Positions 9,445 through 18,294 of a stretch of 64,000 nt of DNA are shown piece by piece; within the stretch, counting starts at the first letter, position 1; every line of letters starts with the position of its first letter. The notes beneath the pieces are model-generated. The model worked only from the letters and a program-made list of their open reading frames with translations. It made no database searches and was not told the origin of the DNA. The stretch covers positions 158,164 to 222,163 of the forward strand of contig JAYQVH010000004.1 in assembly GCA_038148375.1 (NCBI GenBank), read 5' to 3'. This DNA comes from CAWUEX02 sp038148375 (lineage in GTDB: Bacteria; Pseudomonadota; Alphaproteobacteria; Rhodospirillales; Rhodospirillaceae). Position numbers and translations under genes: made by a program.

Positions 9445-10566
9445 CTAAAACAAGGAGAGTTGGCTGACCCGTGAGTCCGAGGGAACGCGGAATTTGGCCG
9501 TCGTCAGCGAGAAGTTGCGCGCATTCATGCGATGGCGGCGCACCGCCAGACTGAAACGCTTGGACAAAGCATCGGCATAGGGGCCGCGGCCAATCTGCCG
9601 GCTGCCCCAGGCGGGATGATAATCGCGTCCGTCGTTCATGGACCGGATGAGGCCCATGATACGTCCGGCGCGGTGCGGCGCCGCTTCGGCCAGCCACTCC
9701 TGGAACAGATCCTTCACCTCCAGCGGCAGGCGCAGGACGACATAACCGGCTTCGTCGGCGCCGGCATCGGCAGCGGCGTCCAGCACGGCTTCCATTTCAT
9801 GGTCGTTGAGGCCGGGGATCGCAGGGGCGAACATCACGCCGACAGGAACACCGGCCGCTTTCAATTGGCGAATGGCCTCGAGACGGCGGCCCGGTGTAGA
9901 GGCACGTGGCTCCATCGATCGCGCCAGGCGGTGATCAAGCGTCGTAATCGACAGCGCCACTTTCGCCAGACCCTTGGCCGCCATCGGCCCGAGGATGTCG
10001 ATGTCGCGTGTCACCAGGTTCGACTTAGTGACAATCGCCACCGGATGCTGGAACCGCGCCAGAACCTCCAAAACAGACCGCGTGATCCTCCGCTCTTTCT
10101 CGAGCGGCTGATAGGGATCCGTATTGGTTCCCATGGCAATGGTCTGCGGCCGGTACTTCGGCTTGCGCAGTTCCGTTTCCAAAAGGTCAGCGGCATCGGG
10201 TTTGACGAAAATCTTGGTTTCGAAATCCAAGCCTGCCGACATCCCCAGATACGCATGCGTGGGACGGGCGAAGCAATAGACGCATCCGTGCTCGCAGCCA
10301 CGGTAGGGGTTGATCGAGCGGTCGAAGGGCACGTCCGGCGACTGATTGCGGGCTAGAATGCCGCGGGTTGAATCCCGCAGCACCTGGGTGCGCACCGCAT
10401 CCGGCAGAGTGTCCAGATTGTTCCAGCCATCATCGGCCGAGACCAGCCGCTCGCGCTCGTAACGTCCGGCTCGGTTGGTGACGACCCCACGGCCACGGCG
10501 CGCCTGCGGGTGGACGAAATTGCTCTCGGAGCTTTGCTCAGCAACGGTTCTAGCAGCGTTTTCCAT
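9445..10566 (-). CDS. PA0069-family radical SAM protein
   Basis: 373 residues from ATG 10566. An upstream TTG at 10602 would add 12 residues. The radical SAM cluster motif Cx3Cx2C is present (C91, C95, C98 in 'RGCEHGCVYC'), preceded by 'DRSINPYRGC', the hallmark of the PA0069/Rv2578c group related to spore photoproduct lyase-like proteins. 'TNTDPYQP' and 'PAIPGLND' follow as in that family. The biochemical role is not established. It stands alone here, 45 bases after the TRAP binding gene on the same strand. Confidence 0.9.
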   Translation of the reverse strand: MENAARTVAEQSSESNFVHPQARRGRGVVTNRAGRYERERLVSADDGWNNLDTLPDAVRTQVLRDSTRGILARNQSPDVPFDRSINPYRGCEHGCVYCFARPTHAYLGMSAGLDFETKIFVKPDAADLLETELRKPKYRPQTIAMGTNTDPYQPLEKERRITRSVLEVLARFQHPVAIVTKSNLVTRDIDILGPMAAKGLAKVALSITTLDHRLARSMEPRASTPGRRLEAIRQLKAAGVPVGVMFAPAIPGLNDHEMEAVLDAAADAGADEAGYVVLRLPLEVKDLFQEWLAEAAPHRAGRIMGLIRSMNDGRDYHPAWGSRQIGRGPYADALSKRFSLAVRRHRMNARNFSLTTAKFRVPSDSRVSQLSLF

Positions 10567-10648
10567 GTCCGTAACGCTACGCCCAAAAATAGAACAAAAC
10601 AAGAACTTTTGTGTGCCAGCGTGGTGCCGGCCAAACCGTTGAAAAGCC

Positions 10649-12172
10649 TTACATCACAGCCCGGATGACGAAGAACAGGGCCGCGGCCATCAGTGCGGAC
10701 GCCGGTACCGTGACCACCCAGGCGGCGGCGATTCCCAACATATGGCGCCGCCGCACCAGCTTGCGTTTCTTGGCTTTGGCCCAGCGGTTGATGGTGATGT
10801 CGTCGGCGACGGACGGGTCGGGTGCATCGACCGGCTGCGCACTGGGGAAAAACTGGCGGTTGACTAAAAACTCTCGCAGGAAGCCGACGCCGAAGACGCC
10901 GCCCACCGCCACATGGGTCGAACTCACCGGCAGCCCCAGCGTCGACGCGAAAATCACGGTGATCGACGCCGACAAGGCGACGCAGAACGCACGCACGGGA
11001 TCGAGCTTGGTGATCTTCTCGCCAACGATACGGATAATTTTTGGACCGAACAGCATCAAGCCGATGGATATGCCAATCGCGCCGATGGCGAGCACCCAGA
11101 ACGGCAGCGTCACCTTAGCGTCGATCGCGCCGCCCTCGACCGCGGTAACGATCGCCGCCAAAGGGCCGACCGCATTGGCGACATCGTTCGATCCATGCGC
11201 GAAGGAGAGCAAAGCGGCAGCGCAAATCAGCGGTGCGCGGAACAACTGGCCGACGGCCTTGCGGCGGTTTTCGATGGTCGCGGCGTTGCGCAGGCCGACG
11301 TATCGCATTAACGCGTAGCCGGCCGCGAAACTCGCCACACCGAGTCCCGTCAGCATGGCCGGGGTCGGCTTAAAGATGTTCTTCAACCCCTTCATCGCCA
11401 AGTACACGGAAAACGCGCCAGCCATCACGCCGACGAGAACCGGAATCCAGCGCACCGCGGCGGCGACTTTGTCCTGCCGAAACACAATGGCGAACTTGAT
11501 GAAGGTCAGGAACGCGGCGGCGATCAGGCCGCCCATGACCGGCGAGATTACCCAACTTGCTGCAATCGTACCCATTACCGGCCAATCGACAGCGCTTACG
11601 CCGGCTGCTGCGATGCCACCGCCCATCACGCCGCCGACGATAGAGTGCGTGGTCGAAACCGGCGCGCCAACGACGGTTGCGATGTTAACCCATAGGGCTG
11701 CGGCCATCAGCGCCGCGAGCATTGCGGCAATGAAGACCGAGGAGTCTGCGAACGATGCCGGGCTGACGATGCCCTTCGATATGGTTGTCACCACTTCGCC
11801 GCCGGCGATCAATGCGCCCGCGGCTTCAAAAACGGCGGCGATTGCCAACGCGCCGGCCATGGTCAGTGCTTTCGACCCGACCGCCGGTCCGACATTATTG
11901 GCGACGTCATTGGCGCCAATGTTCATCGCCATATACGCGCCGACAATCGACGCAATGGCGATCACCGCATAACCCTCGGTGGAGCCCGATTGCAGATAGG
12001 TGTAGGCCCACACGGCCAAAACGAACAGCAGGCCGAGGCCGATCTCGTAGTAGCCTAGGCGTGCGTGAGTGGTCGCTTTCTGGAGTTGGCCGATGCGTTT
12101 GAGGTCTTTATCGATCGCCGTCTTTTTGACGGCAACCGGGGCTTCACCGGAAGAAGGGTCGAGCAGGGCCAT
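10649..12172 (-). CDS. pit: Inorganic phosphate transporter, PiT family
   Basis: A 507-residue membrane protein with about ten to twelve transmembrane helices and the two inverted PiT repeats: 'GANDVANNVGPAVGSKALT' near residue 85 and 'GSNDVANAVGPLA' in the second half. Both carry the N-D-V-A-N signature of sodium- or proton-coupled phosphate symporters. A ~40-residue charged cytoplasmic N-terminus precedes the first helix. It imports phosphate (possibly metal-phosphate) across the inner membrane. The divergent upstream region contains a perfect PHO-box-like repeat, 30-47 bases before its ATG, consistent with PhoB control. Confidence 0.95.
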   Translation of the reverse strand: MALLDPSSGEAPVAVKKTAIDKDLKRIGQLQKATTHARLGYYEIGLGLLFVLAVWAYTYLQSGSTEGYAVIAIASIVGAYMAMNIGANDVANNVGPAVGSKALTMAGALAIAAVFEAAGALIAGGEVVTTISKGIVSPASFADSSVFIAAMLAALMAAALWVNIATVVGAPVSTTHSIVGGVMGGGIAAAGVSAVDWPVMGTIAASWVISPVMGGLIAAAFLTFIKFAIVFRQDKVAAAVRWIPVLVGVMAGAFSVYLAMKGLKNIFKPTPAMLTGLGVASFAAGYALMRYVGLRNAATIENRRKAVGQLFRAPLICAAALLSFAHGSNDVANAVGPLAAIVTAVEGGAIDAKVTLPFWVLAIGAIGISIGLMLFGPKIIRIVGEKITKLDPVRAFCVALSASITVIFASTLGLPVSSTHVAVGGVFGVGFLREFLVNRQFFPSAQPVDAPDPSVADDITINRWAKAKKRKLVRRRHMLGIAAAWVVTVPASALMAAALFFVIRAVM

Positions 12173-12201
12173 GACGTCCTATTTGGTCCGGTGTAATATT
12201 T

Positions 12202-12219
12202 CTGTCATTATTCTGTCAT
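12202..12219 (+). promoter_or_regulatory. PHO box (PhoB-binding direct repeat)
   Basis: CTGTCAT-TATT-CTGTCAT is two perfect 7-base repeats with a 4-base spacer, the arrangement of the known PhoB recognition site. It lies between the divergent pit and NUDIX genes. It reads in the NUDIX direction, 56 bases before that ATG, and covers the probable promoter or leader of pit. Confidence 0.8.
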
Positions 12220-12275
12220 GGTCTTAACGAGGATTAGGTGACTAGGTCAATGCCGCTTCGTGTCATCACACTCAT

Positions 12276-12701
12276 ATGATCGGTTTCCCACGATTCCGGC
12301 AGGCCGCCGCACTTCCGTTCGACAGTTCGCACCCCCAGGGGCGGTTTCTGCTTATCACGTCACTGGGCACGCGCAGGTGGATTCTACCCAAGGGAAACAT
12401 CGAGCCCGGACTGACGGCGCGCGAATCCGCTGAATTCGAAGCCTTCGAAGAAGCTGGTGTGATCGGCCGCGTTGCAGGGTCAAGCATCGGCACGTTCACC
12501 TACGACAAGACCGATGATGGCGAGCCGATGACCCACCATGTCAAAGTTTTCCCCCTAGAGGTGCGCCAGATGCTGGAGCGCTATCCTGATAGCGATCTGC
12601 GCAAACGCCAGTGGATGACACCGAGCGAAGCCGCGGCAGCTGTGGACGAGCAGGCGCTCAAAGACCTGCTCGTCAGGTTCAGCGAAGAATACGCCGGCTG
12701 A
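12276..12701 (+). CDS. NUDIX hydrolase
   Basis: 141 residues with a NUDIX fold. The Nudix box begins at 'PKGNIEPGLT' and ends 'FEAFEEAGV'. The metal-binding E-x-x-E-E pattern is kept, but the usual arginine of REUxEExGU is replaced by phenylalanine. The sequence resembles the DIPP-like bacterial group (hydrolysis of diphosphoinositol-, dinucleoside- or nucleoside-polyphosphates), but the substrate cannot be fixed. Its upstream PHO box suggests a link to phosphate metabolism. It converges with the RidA-like gene, the two stop codons being adjacent. Confidence 0.87.
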   Translation: MIGFPRFRQAAALPFDSSHPQGRFLLITSLGTRRWILPKGNIEPGLTARESAEFEAFEEAGVIGRVAGSSIGTFTYDKTDDGEPMTHHVKVFPLEVRQMLERYPDSDLRKRQWMTPSEAAAAVDEQALKDLLVRFSEEYAG

Positions 12702-13178
12702 TCAGTCGAGCCGCGCTGCTACCGCTTCCAGTTCCAGGAGCACTTCCGGCCGCGCCAGGGCTTTCACGTAGACCAGTGTTCCCGCTTGCGTGCCGCCCGG
12801 ATTGTATTTCGCGCCGGCTTTGATGATGGCGCCGATGTCGCCGGGATTAACCATGTACAAATTGGTTTTCACCAAGTCCTTCATCGACATGCCCGCGTCT
12901 TCCAAGGTCTGCGTCACCTTGGCGTATACAATATCGGCCTGGGTCTCCGCGTCTGGCGGCGTATTGCCGTCGGCATCGGTTGCGGTCTGGCCGCTGACGA
13001 ACACCACGCGAGAACCTGGCGGGATCTCGACGCTGCGACGGTCGTAACTGCCGGTCGGGTTGCGCACCACATTGGTTGACGCTTTGTCCTGCGCCCAGGC
13101 GCGTACGCCGGACAATCCGGCAACAAGCACGGTTGCGGCGGACGCAATCACTTTAAATACGGAACGGCGGTTCAGCAT
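12702..13178 (-). CDS. RidA-family protein with Tat/Sec leader
   Basis: 158 residues from ATG 13178, supported by GAGGAGGAGAG just upstream. A longer GTG/ATG start at 13217 is not needed. An N-terminal leader (MLNRRSVFKVIASAATVLVAG, then AWAQ) with a twin-arginine pair precedes a RidA/YjgF domain: 'VVFVSGQTATDADG' and 'NLYMVNPGD'. Cytoplasmic RidA deaminates reactive enamine/imine intermediates. The segment around 'KALARPEVLLELEAVA' lacks a clear R-P-x-E-IEAxA arginine (it reads ARPEVLLELEA), so the activity is uncertain. Export of a RidA protein is unusual. Confidence 0.85.
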   Translation of the reverse strand: MLNRRSVFKVIASAATVLVAGLSGVRAWAQDKASTNVVRNPTGSYDRRSVEIPPGSRVVFVSGQTATDADGNTPPDAETQADIVYAKVTQTLEDAGMSMKDLVKTNLYMVNPGDIGAIIKAGAKYNPGGTQAGTLVYVKALARPEVLLELEAVAARLD

Positions 13179-13294
13179 GTTTCTCTCCTCCTCGCGGCGG
13201 GGCACAGCGCGCCCCAAGAGAAGGATGAAAGTTTCACCTGCTAGAAGTCAACGCGCCCGATTGAGGTTGCGTCGGCACGTGGTCGTGCCGATTG

Positions 13295-14569
13295 CTACCA
13301 TCTCGTGCCGACGCCGACCCTGAGCCGCGTATCCTTCTGGTTAAAGCCAAGCAGGCTCTCGCTGTAGCCGCTCATGTATTGGACATGCAGGTTGGGGGTG
13401 AACAGCTTTTGCACGAAAGGAAACGGTGTCGTCGCATCGATGGTGAGCGTTGCCTTGTCCTGCGCGTCTCCCTTGCGAAGGGATGCCATGAGCCCGACGC
13501 CCGTCTGCCGTTCCGCATCGCGTTCCATGATCCGCACGGCGATTTCGGCATGACCGCGGAAGTCGTCGATCTCCGGATTATCTGACGTACTTCCGACGTA
13601 AAGCCAGGTCTTCGGTTTGACGGACAGTTCCCACCACACGCACTCCTCGCAGCCTGGACTGTCCCGGCCGAAGTCGTACACGAATTCCGGTTGAATGTAG
13701 GCGTAGTTGAGGCTGCGTGAGTCAGGTCCGTCTCGGCCGTTGGATTCATGCTGCACACCGAGCCGCACACGGCGCAGACCGAGGCCGGGCAGAATCAATC
13801 CTTTCGGATTTACGGGATCACCAATGTCGTAGAACAGTTCCGGTTTGTAGCTGGAATCGCGGAACGGTTTGGACGCGGAATCAAAATCCCAGAAAGAAAG
13901 TTGCGTGTACGCCACATTCAGGTTTTGCAGCCAGCGCAGCGGTGAGTCCTGCCGGATGTTGTGAAACAGGCGGTACTTAAAGCTGATCTGAAACTTCGCT
14001 TCGTCCGGGTTCAGTCCGTACAGAAAGAACATCGGTTCGTGAATACCGAACGGCGAGCCGTCGCGGCGCTCATAAACGTCGTCGACAGCGCTTTCGATGG
14101 TTTCGATGACACCATACTCTTCTGGCTGGTCCGGCTGAGATTGATCTGATTGAACCGCTTTCGCGACTTGCAAAGGTGGCTCAGCGATCTCCACCAGCGC
14201 GACATTGCTGCCGGGCAGGGTGAGGGACAGCCGCCCTAATCCGCTCCAGCGTTGCGGCACCTGGAAGGTATAGGTTTTACGTACGAACGCATTAGCGCCG
14301 AGGGACACCGTGCCCGCGTCGCTTTCCTGCGCCAGGCGCAGCAGGCCGTCCACATCGGTGCCGCCGCCGCTGAGACGATATCCGAGGGCGACCGGAAAGG
14401 TTTTTTCAACGGTTACGCTTTCAGCATTCGTGAACACGACCTGGACTTCGACCGACGTGCCGGGCGTCAACGGGTCGCTCGGCGCGATAACCATGACGCC
14501 GGCGTCTGCTGGCGAACCGGCGCAGATCAGGAAAACACACAGAAGGGGGAGGGCGATTAAGCGCCGCAT
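13295..14569 (-). CDS. pldA: Outer-membrane phospholipase A (PldA-like) with N-terminal extension
   Basis: 424 residues with a signal peptide ending ADAG. The C-terminal ~260 residues match OMPLA: 'YTQLSFWDFDSASKPFRDSSYKPELF' landmark near 221-246, then the catalytic triad as H274, S276 and N288 in 'QHESNG...SRSLN'. The H-x-S and S+12=N spacing equals that of E. coli PldA (H142, S144, N156). It hydrolyses phospholipids misplaced in the outer leaflet. Unlike the ~290-residue enterobacterial protein, it carries about 160 extra N-terminal residues that look like a beta-rich domain, plus a Q/D/P linker. Confidence 0.9.
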   Translation of the reverse strand: MRRLIALPLLCVFLICAGSPADAGVMVIAPSDPLTPGTSVEVQVVFTNAESVTVEKTFPVALGYRLSGGGTDVDGLLRLAQESDAGTVSLGANAFVRKTYTFQVPQRWSGLGRLSLTLPGSNVALVEIAEPPLQVAKAVQSDQSQPDQPEEYGVIETIESAVDDVYERRDGSPFGIHEPMFFLYGLNPDEAKFQISFKYRLFHNIRQDSPLRWLQNLNVAYTQLSFWDFDSASKPFRDSSYKPELFYDIGDPVNPKGLILPGLGLRRVRLGVQHESNGRDGPDSRSLNYAYIQPEFVYDFGRDSPGCEECVWWELSVKPKTWLYVGSTSDNPEIDDFRGHAEIAVRIMERDAERQTGVGLMASLRKGDAQDKATLTIDATTPFPFVQKLFTPNLHVQYMSGYSESLLGFNQKDTRLRVGVGTRW

Positions 14570-14734
14570 AGGAACCGCTCCGAGGAATAAGGATAACCGG
14601 GGTTAGACAAAATACGCGCCGGAAACGCAAGGGTTGCACGTTTGTAAGCTGTGGTGTGTTCCGAATCGCCTTGACTCGCGGGTCACCGCCGCCGCTATGG
14701 TCGGGCGATTTTCACCGACACCGGAGCCTCGCGA

Positions 14735-16345
14735 ATGGCTGTCTGCCGCCGATTTCTTTTCACACTCCTTTCCTTTGCCGCCTTTGCGGCGGCGGCCCAT
14801 GGGGAGGTCGTCCTGCACCGTGGTAACGGTGTGGAACCGGACTCGCTTGACCCGCATCGTGCCGCCGGTATTTGGGAGCACGAAATCATCGGCGACATGT
14901 TTATGGGCCTGACCCAGAAAACTGCGGATGGAGAGGTCATTCCAGGGTCCGCCGAGTCTTGGACGATCAGTGACGATGGGCTGGTTTATACGTTCACGCT
15001 CCGCCAAGACCTCGTGTGGTCGGATGGGGTTCCTGTGACGCCAGGCGATTTCGTCTTCGCCTGGCGCCGGATCATCGATCCGTTGACCGCGGCCCGCTAT
15101 GCGGCGCTTCTGTATCCGGTGAAAAACGCCTACGCCATCAACACCGGCGCCCTTCCACCTGAACAGATCGGTATCCGCGCCGTCGATGCGATGACGGTGG
15201 AAATCACGTTGGAAAATCCGGCGCCCTATCTGCCGGAGTTGCTCAGTCACTATGTAACCTTCCCCATTCCGCCGCATGTGTATGCCGAGTACGGCGAAGA
15301 CTGGGTCAAGGCGGGCAACATGGTTTCCAACGGGGCGTATGTGCTTGATGAATGGCTGTCGAATGCGCACGTGAAGCTGGTGAAAAACCCTCTGTTCTAC
15401 GAGGCCGATACCGTCGTCATCGATACGGTGTTCTTTTATCCGGTCGAGGATTCCCGCACTGCGCTGAAAATGTTCAAGGCCGGGGAACTCGACATGAACA
15501 TTTCCACCGGCGGATTCCCGGCGCCGATGATCAAGGAACTGCTCGAAGAACTGCCGGGCGAGGCGCGTGTCTATCCTTACCTCGGCAACGGTATTTTGCC
15601 CTTCAACACGAAGAAACCGCCATTCAACGACGTGCGAGTGCGCAAGGCCGTGTCCATGCTGATCGACCGCGACATTATCAATAATCGAATTGTCGCCGTC
15701 GGCAATATTTCGGCGTATGCGTTCGTTCCACCGCAGACCGCCAACTATATCCCGGGCGCTCAGACCGACTTCGCCAGCATGACGATGGCAGAGCGCCGCG
15801 TCGAGGCGAAACGCCTTCTCGCCGAAGCCGGCTACACCGATGACAACCCGCTGCGCTTCGAAATCAGTTATCGAAATTCCTATGACAACACGCGGCGGAT
15901 GTCGGGTATCGCTGCGATGCTGAGACAGGCCGGAGTGGTTGCCAGCATCGCGCCCTATGAAACGCGCATCTCGTATACCAAGCTCGATCAGGGCGACTAC
16001 GAAATGGGCGATGCCGGCTGGGTCGCCGATTACAACGACCCCTATAATTTCCTCTATCTGTTGCTGTGCGATGCAGGCCCGATGAATTGGCCGAAGTACT
16101 GCAATCCCGAGTACGATGCGCTGATCGAGAAAGCGGCCAACACGCTGGATATGGATGAGCGCGCGCGGCTGATGTCCGAAGCGGAACAGATCATGCTGAA
16201 CGATCACCCCGTCGCACCGATCGACTTCAGCACCCATCGCAATCTTGTGTCCAGGCGCGTGACAGGTTTTGAGGACAACATCCAGAACCTGCATCCGACC
16301 CGCTGGATGTCGTTCGTCGATGATGCCCAAGCGGCCCAGCGCTAA
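14735..16345 (+). CDS. Peptide/oligopeptide ABC transporter substrate-binding protein (SBP_bac_5, orphan)
   Basis: 536 residues with a cleavable signal peptide (ending AAHGEV). The family-5 binding-protein signatures are clear: 'NGVEPDSLDPHRA' at the mature N-terminus, 'LRQDLVWSDGVPVTPGDFVFAWRRI', and 'FNDVRVRKAVSMLIDRD' in the middle. It is closest in layout to OppA/MppA, binding peptides in the periplasm. No permease or ATPase genes are adjacent. It is followed 28 bases later on the same strand by a DUF885 lipoprotein, so peptide capture and hydrolysis could be linked. That link is inference. Confidence 0.92.
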   Translation: MAVCRRFLFTLLSFAAFAAAAHGEVVLHRGNGVEPDSLDPHRAAGIWEHEIIGDMFMGLTQKTADGEVIPGSAESWTISDDGLVYTFTLRQDLVWSDGVPVTPGDFVFAWRRIIDPLTAARYAALLYPVKNAYAINTGALPPEQIGIRAVDAMTVEITLENPAPYLPELLSHYVTFPIPPHVYAEYGEDWVKAGNMVSNGAYVLDEWLSNAHVKLVKNPLFYEADTVVIDTVFFYPVEDSRTALKMFKAGELDMNISTGGFPAPMIKELLEELPGEARVYPYLGNGILPFNTKKPPFNDVRVRKAVSMLIDRDIINNRIVAVGNISAYAFVPPQTANYIPGAQTDFASMTMAERRVEAKRLLAEAGYTDDNPLRFEISYRNSYDNTRRMSGIAAMLRQAGVVASIAPYETRISYTKLDQGDYEMGDAGWVADYNDPYNFLYLLLCDAGPMNWPKYCNPEYDALIEKAANTLDMDERARLMSEAEQIMLNDHPVAPIDFSTHRNLVSRRVTGFEDNIQNLHPTRWMSFVDDAQAAQR

Positions 16346-16373
16346 GCCCCACCGTCACCTGAAAGTATCCGCC

Positions 16374-18179
16374 ATGAAGAAGACTGCTCTTGCCTGCGCC
16401 GGCCTAATTTTCTTAGCCGCATGCGACAACGCGGAACAGGCTTCACCCGCACCGACGCCGTCCGAACGGTTCAACACGTTCCTGGATGAACGCTACGACC
16501 TATGGGTAGATCGCAATCCGGAATGGCAGTCCTACCTTGGCATCAAGAAGGATTACGGCAAGTGGAACGACGCCTCTCCGGCTGCGCGCGAAGCCGATCT
16601 CGAACTGGCGCGCCAAACCATAGCCGATGTCGAGGCCTTCGACTTCGACTCTTTGGATCAGCAGGCGCAGATCAGCTATCAGCTTTACATCGACGAAATG
16701 CAGCAGCGCCTCGATGGCGACCGCTTCCGCCTCTACGGTTATCAGGTCAATCAGATGTTCGGCGTGCAGTCCGATGTGCCCGCGTTCCTGATCAATATTC
16801 ACCAGGTCACCAGTGTCGACGATGCCGACGCCTATATTTCCCGGCTCAACGGTGTGCCGCAGAAGCTCGGTGATGCCATGCGCATAATGCGCGAGGCGCA
16901 GGCCGCCGGCATTCTGCCGCCCAAGTTCGTGTTCGATCACGTTCTGCGGGACATCGACAACATTATCTCCGGGCGGCCGTTCGATGAGTCGGACGCCGAC
17001 TCAACGCTGCTGGCCGATTTCAAGGACAAGGTCGGCGCGCTCGAACTCGAAAAAGACGCCCAAGACAATCTGATTGCCCGGGCATCGGAAGCCTTAACGT
17101 CCGCCGTCGCGCCGGCCTATGCCGATCTGCGCGCGCTTGTCGTCGCGCAGGAGGCCGCGGCCACTACCGACGACGGTGCCTGGAAGCATCCGGAAGGCGA
17201 TGCCTATTACACGTTCCGCCTTAAGGTGCAGACGACCACCGACCTGACCGCGTCCGAGATCCACGATCTCGGCCTTTCGGAGGTTGACCGCATTCATCAG
17301 GAAATGCGCGGCATCATGACCCAGGTCGGGTTTGAGGGCACGTTGCAGGACTTTTTCGCCTTCATGCGCGAAGACCGGCGCTTCTACCTGCCCGGCACGG
17401 ACGAGGGGAGGCAGACCTATCTCGACCGCACCAACGATCTCATCGCCGATATGAAAGCCCGCCTGCCGCAGGCGTTCGCGACCCTGCCGAAGGCCGACCT
17501 CGACGTCAAACGGGTCGAGGCGTTCCGTGAGCGTTCCGCCGGCAAGGCGTTTTATCAATCCCCGTCACCGGACGGCACGCGGCCGGGGCGCTATTACGTC
17601 AATCTTTACGACATGTCGGCCATGCCTGTGTACGAGCTTGATGCCTTGGCGTATCACGAAGCCATACCCGGCCATCACATGCAGATCGCCATCGCCCAGG
17701 AACTGGAGGGGATGCCAAAGTTCCGGCGCTACGACGGGGCGACGTCTTACGTCGAAGGCTGGGGGTTGTATTCCGAACTGCTACCGAAGGAGATGGGTCT
17801 CTATCAGGACCCCTACGCAGACTTCGGCCGCCTGTCGATGGAGCTGTGGCGCGCCTGCCGTCTAGTCGTTGATACAGGTCTGCACGACAAGCGCTGGACC
17901 CGCGAGCAGGCGATCGACTATCTCAAGCAAAACACGCCGGCACCCGAATACGAAGCGGTCAAATCCATCGAGCGCTATATCGTCATGCCGGGACAGGCGG
18001 CCGCCTACAAAATCGGCATGTTGAAAATCCTCGAGCTGCGGGCCGAGGCCGAGGCGGCGCTCGGTGAGGCGTATGACATCCGCGACTTCCACGATGTCGT
18101 ACTGCGCAACGGCGCGCTGCCGCTTGATCACCTGGAAGAGCAAGTCCGCGCCTGGATTGCGTCTTCTCAGCGATCCTGA
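16374..18179 (+). CDS. DUF885 family lipoprotein, putative metallopeptidase
   Basis: 601 residues from ATG 16374, which starts a lipoprotein signal peptide with lipobox LAAC. The open frame extends upstream to 16269 but only as overlap with the previous gene. DUF885 proteins contain a conserved metal-site-like motif, seen here as 'YHEAIPGHHMQ' (H428, E429, H433, H434) with 'SYVEGWGLYSE' downstream. This agrees with a membrane-anchored zinc-dependent hydrolase of M32/M3-like fold. The enzymatic role is unproven. It shares a transcription unit with the peptide-binding protein before it. Confidence 0.9.
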   Translation: MKKTALACAGLIFLAACDNAEQASPAPTPSERFNTFLDERYDLWVDRNPEWQSYLGIKKDYGKWNDASPAAREADLELARQTIADVEAFDFDSLDQQAQISYQLYIDEMQQRLDGDRFRLYGYQVNQMFGVQSDVPAFLINIHQVTSVDDADAYISRLNGVPQKLGDAMRIMREAQAAGILPPKFVFDHVLRDIDNIISGRPFDESDADSTLLADFKDKVGALELEKDAQDNLIARASEALTSAVAPAYADLRALVVAQEAAATTDDGAWKHPEGDAYYTFRLKVQTTTDLTASEIHDLGLSEVDRIHQEMRGIMTQVGFEGTLQDFFAFMREDRRFYLPGTDEGRQTYLDRTNDLIADMKARLPQAFATLPKADLDVKRVEAFRERSAGKAFYQSPSPDGTRPGRYYVNLYDMSAMPVYELDALAYHEAIPGHHMQIAIAQELEGMPKFRRYDGATSYVEGWGLYSELLPKEMGLYQDPYADFGRLSMELWRACRLVVDTGLHDKRWTREQAIDYLKQNTPAPEYEAVKSIERYIVMPGQAAAYKIGMLKILELRAEAEAALGEAYDIRDFHDVVLRNGALPLDHLEEQVRAWIASSQRS

Positions 18180-18294
18180 CCGCACCTGTCCGGACGACTG
18201 TTCACATCCCGGTGTGATGCGCTGATGTGATTGGATCGCGGCCAATGGTCCGTGAAATCATGCGCCCACGGTTTCAAGAGTGGAGGGTGAGACG

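Noticed and set aside
10611..11972. Two long plus-strand frames over the phosphate transporter gene
   Set aside because: Thr/Ala/Ser-rich antisense of hydrophobic pit codons.
14603..16330. 575-aa minus-strand frame
   Set aside because: Complete shadow of the oligopeptide-binding protein gene.
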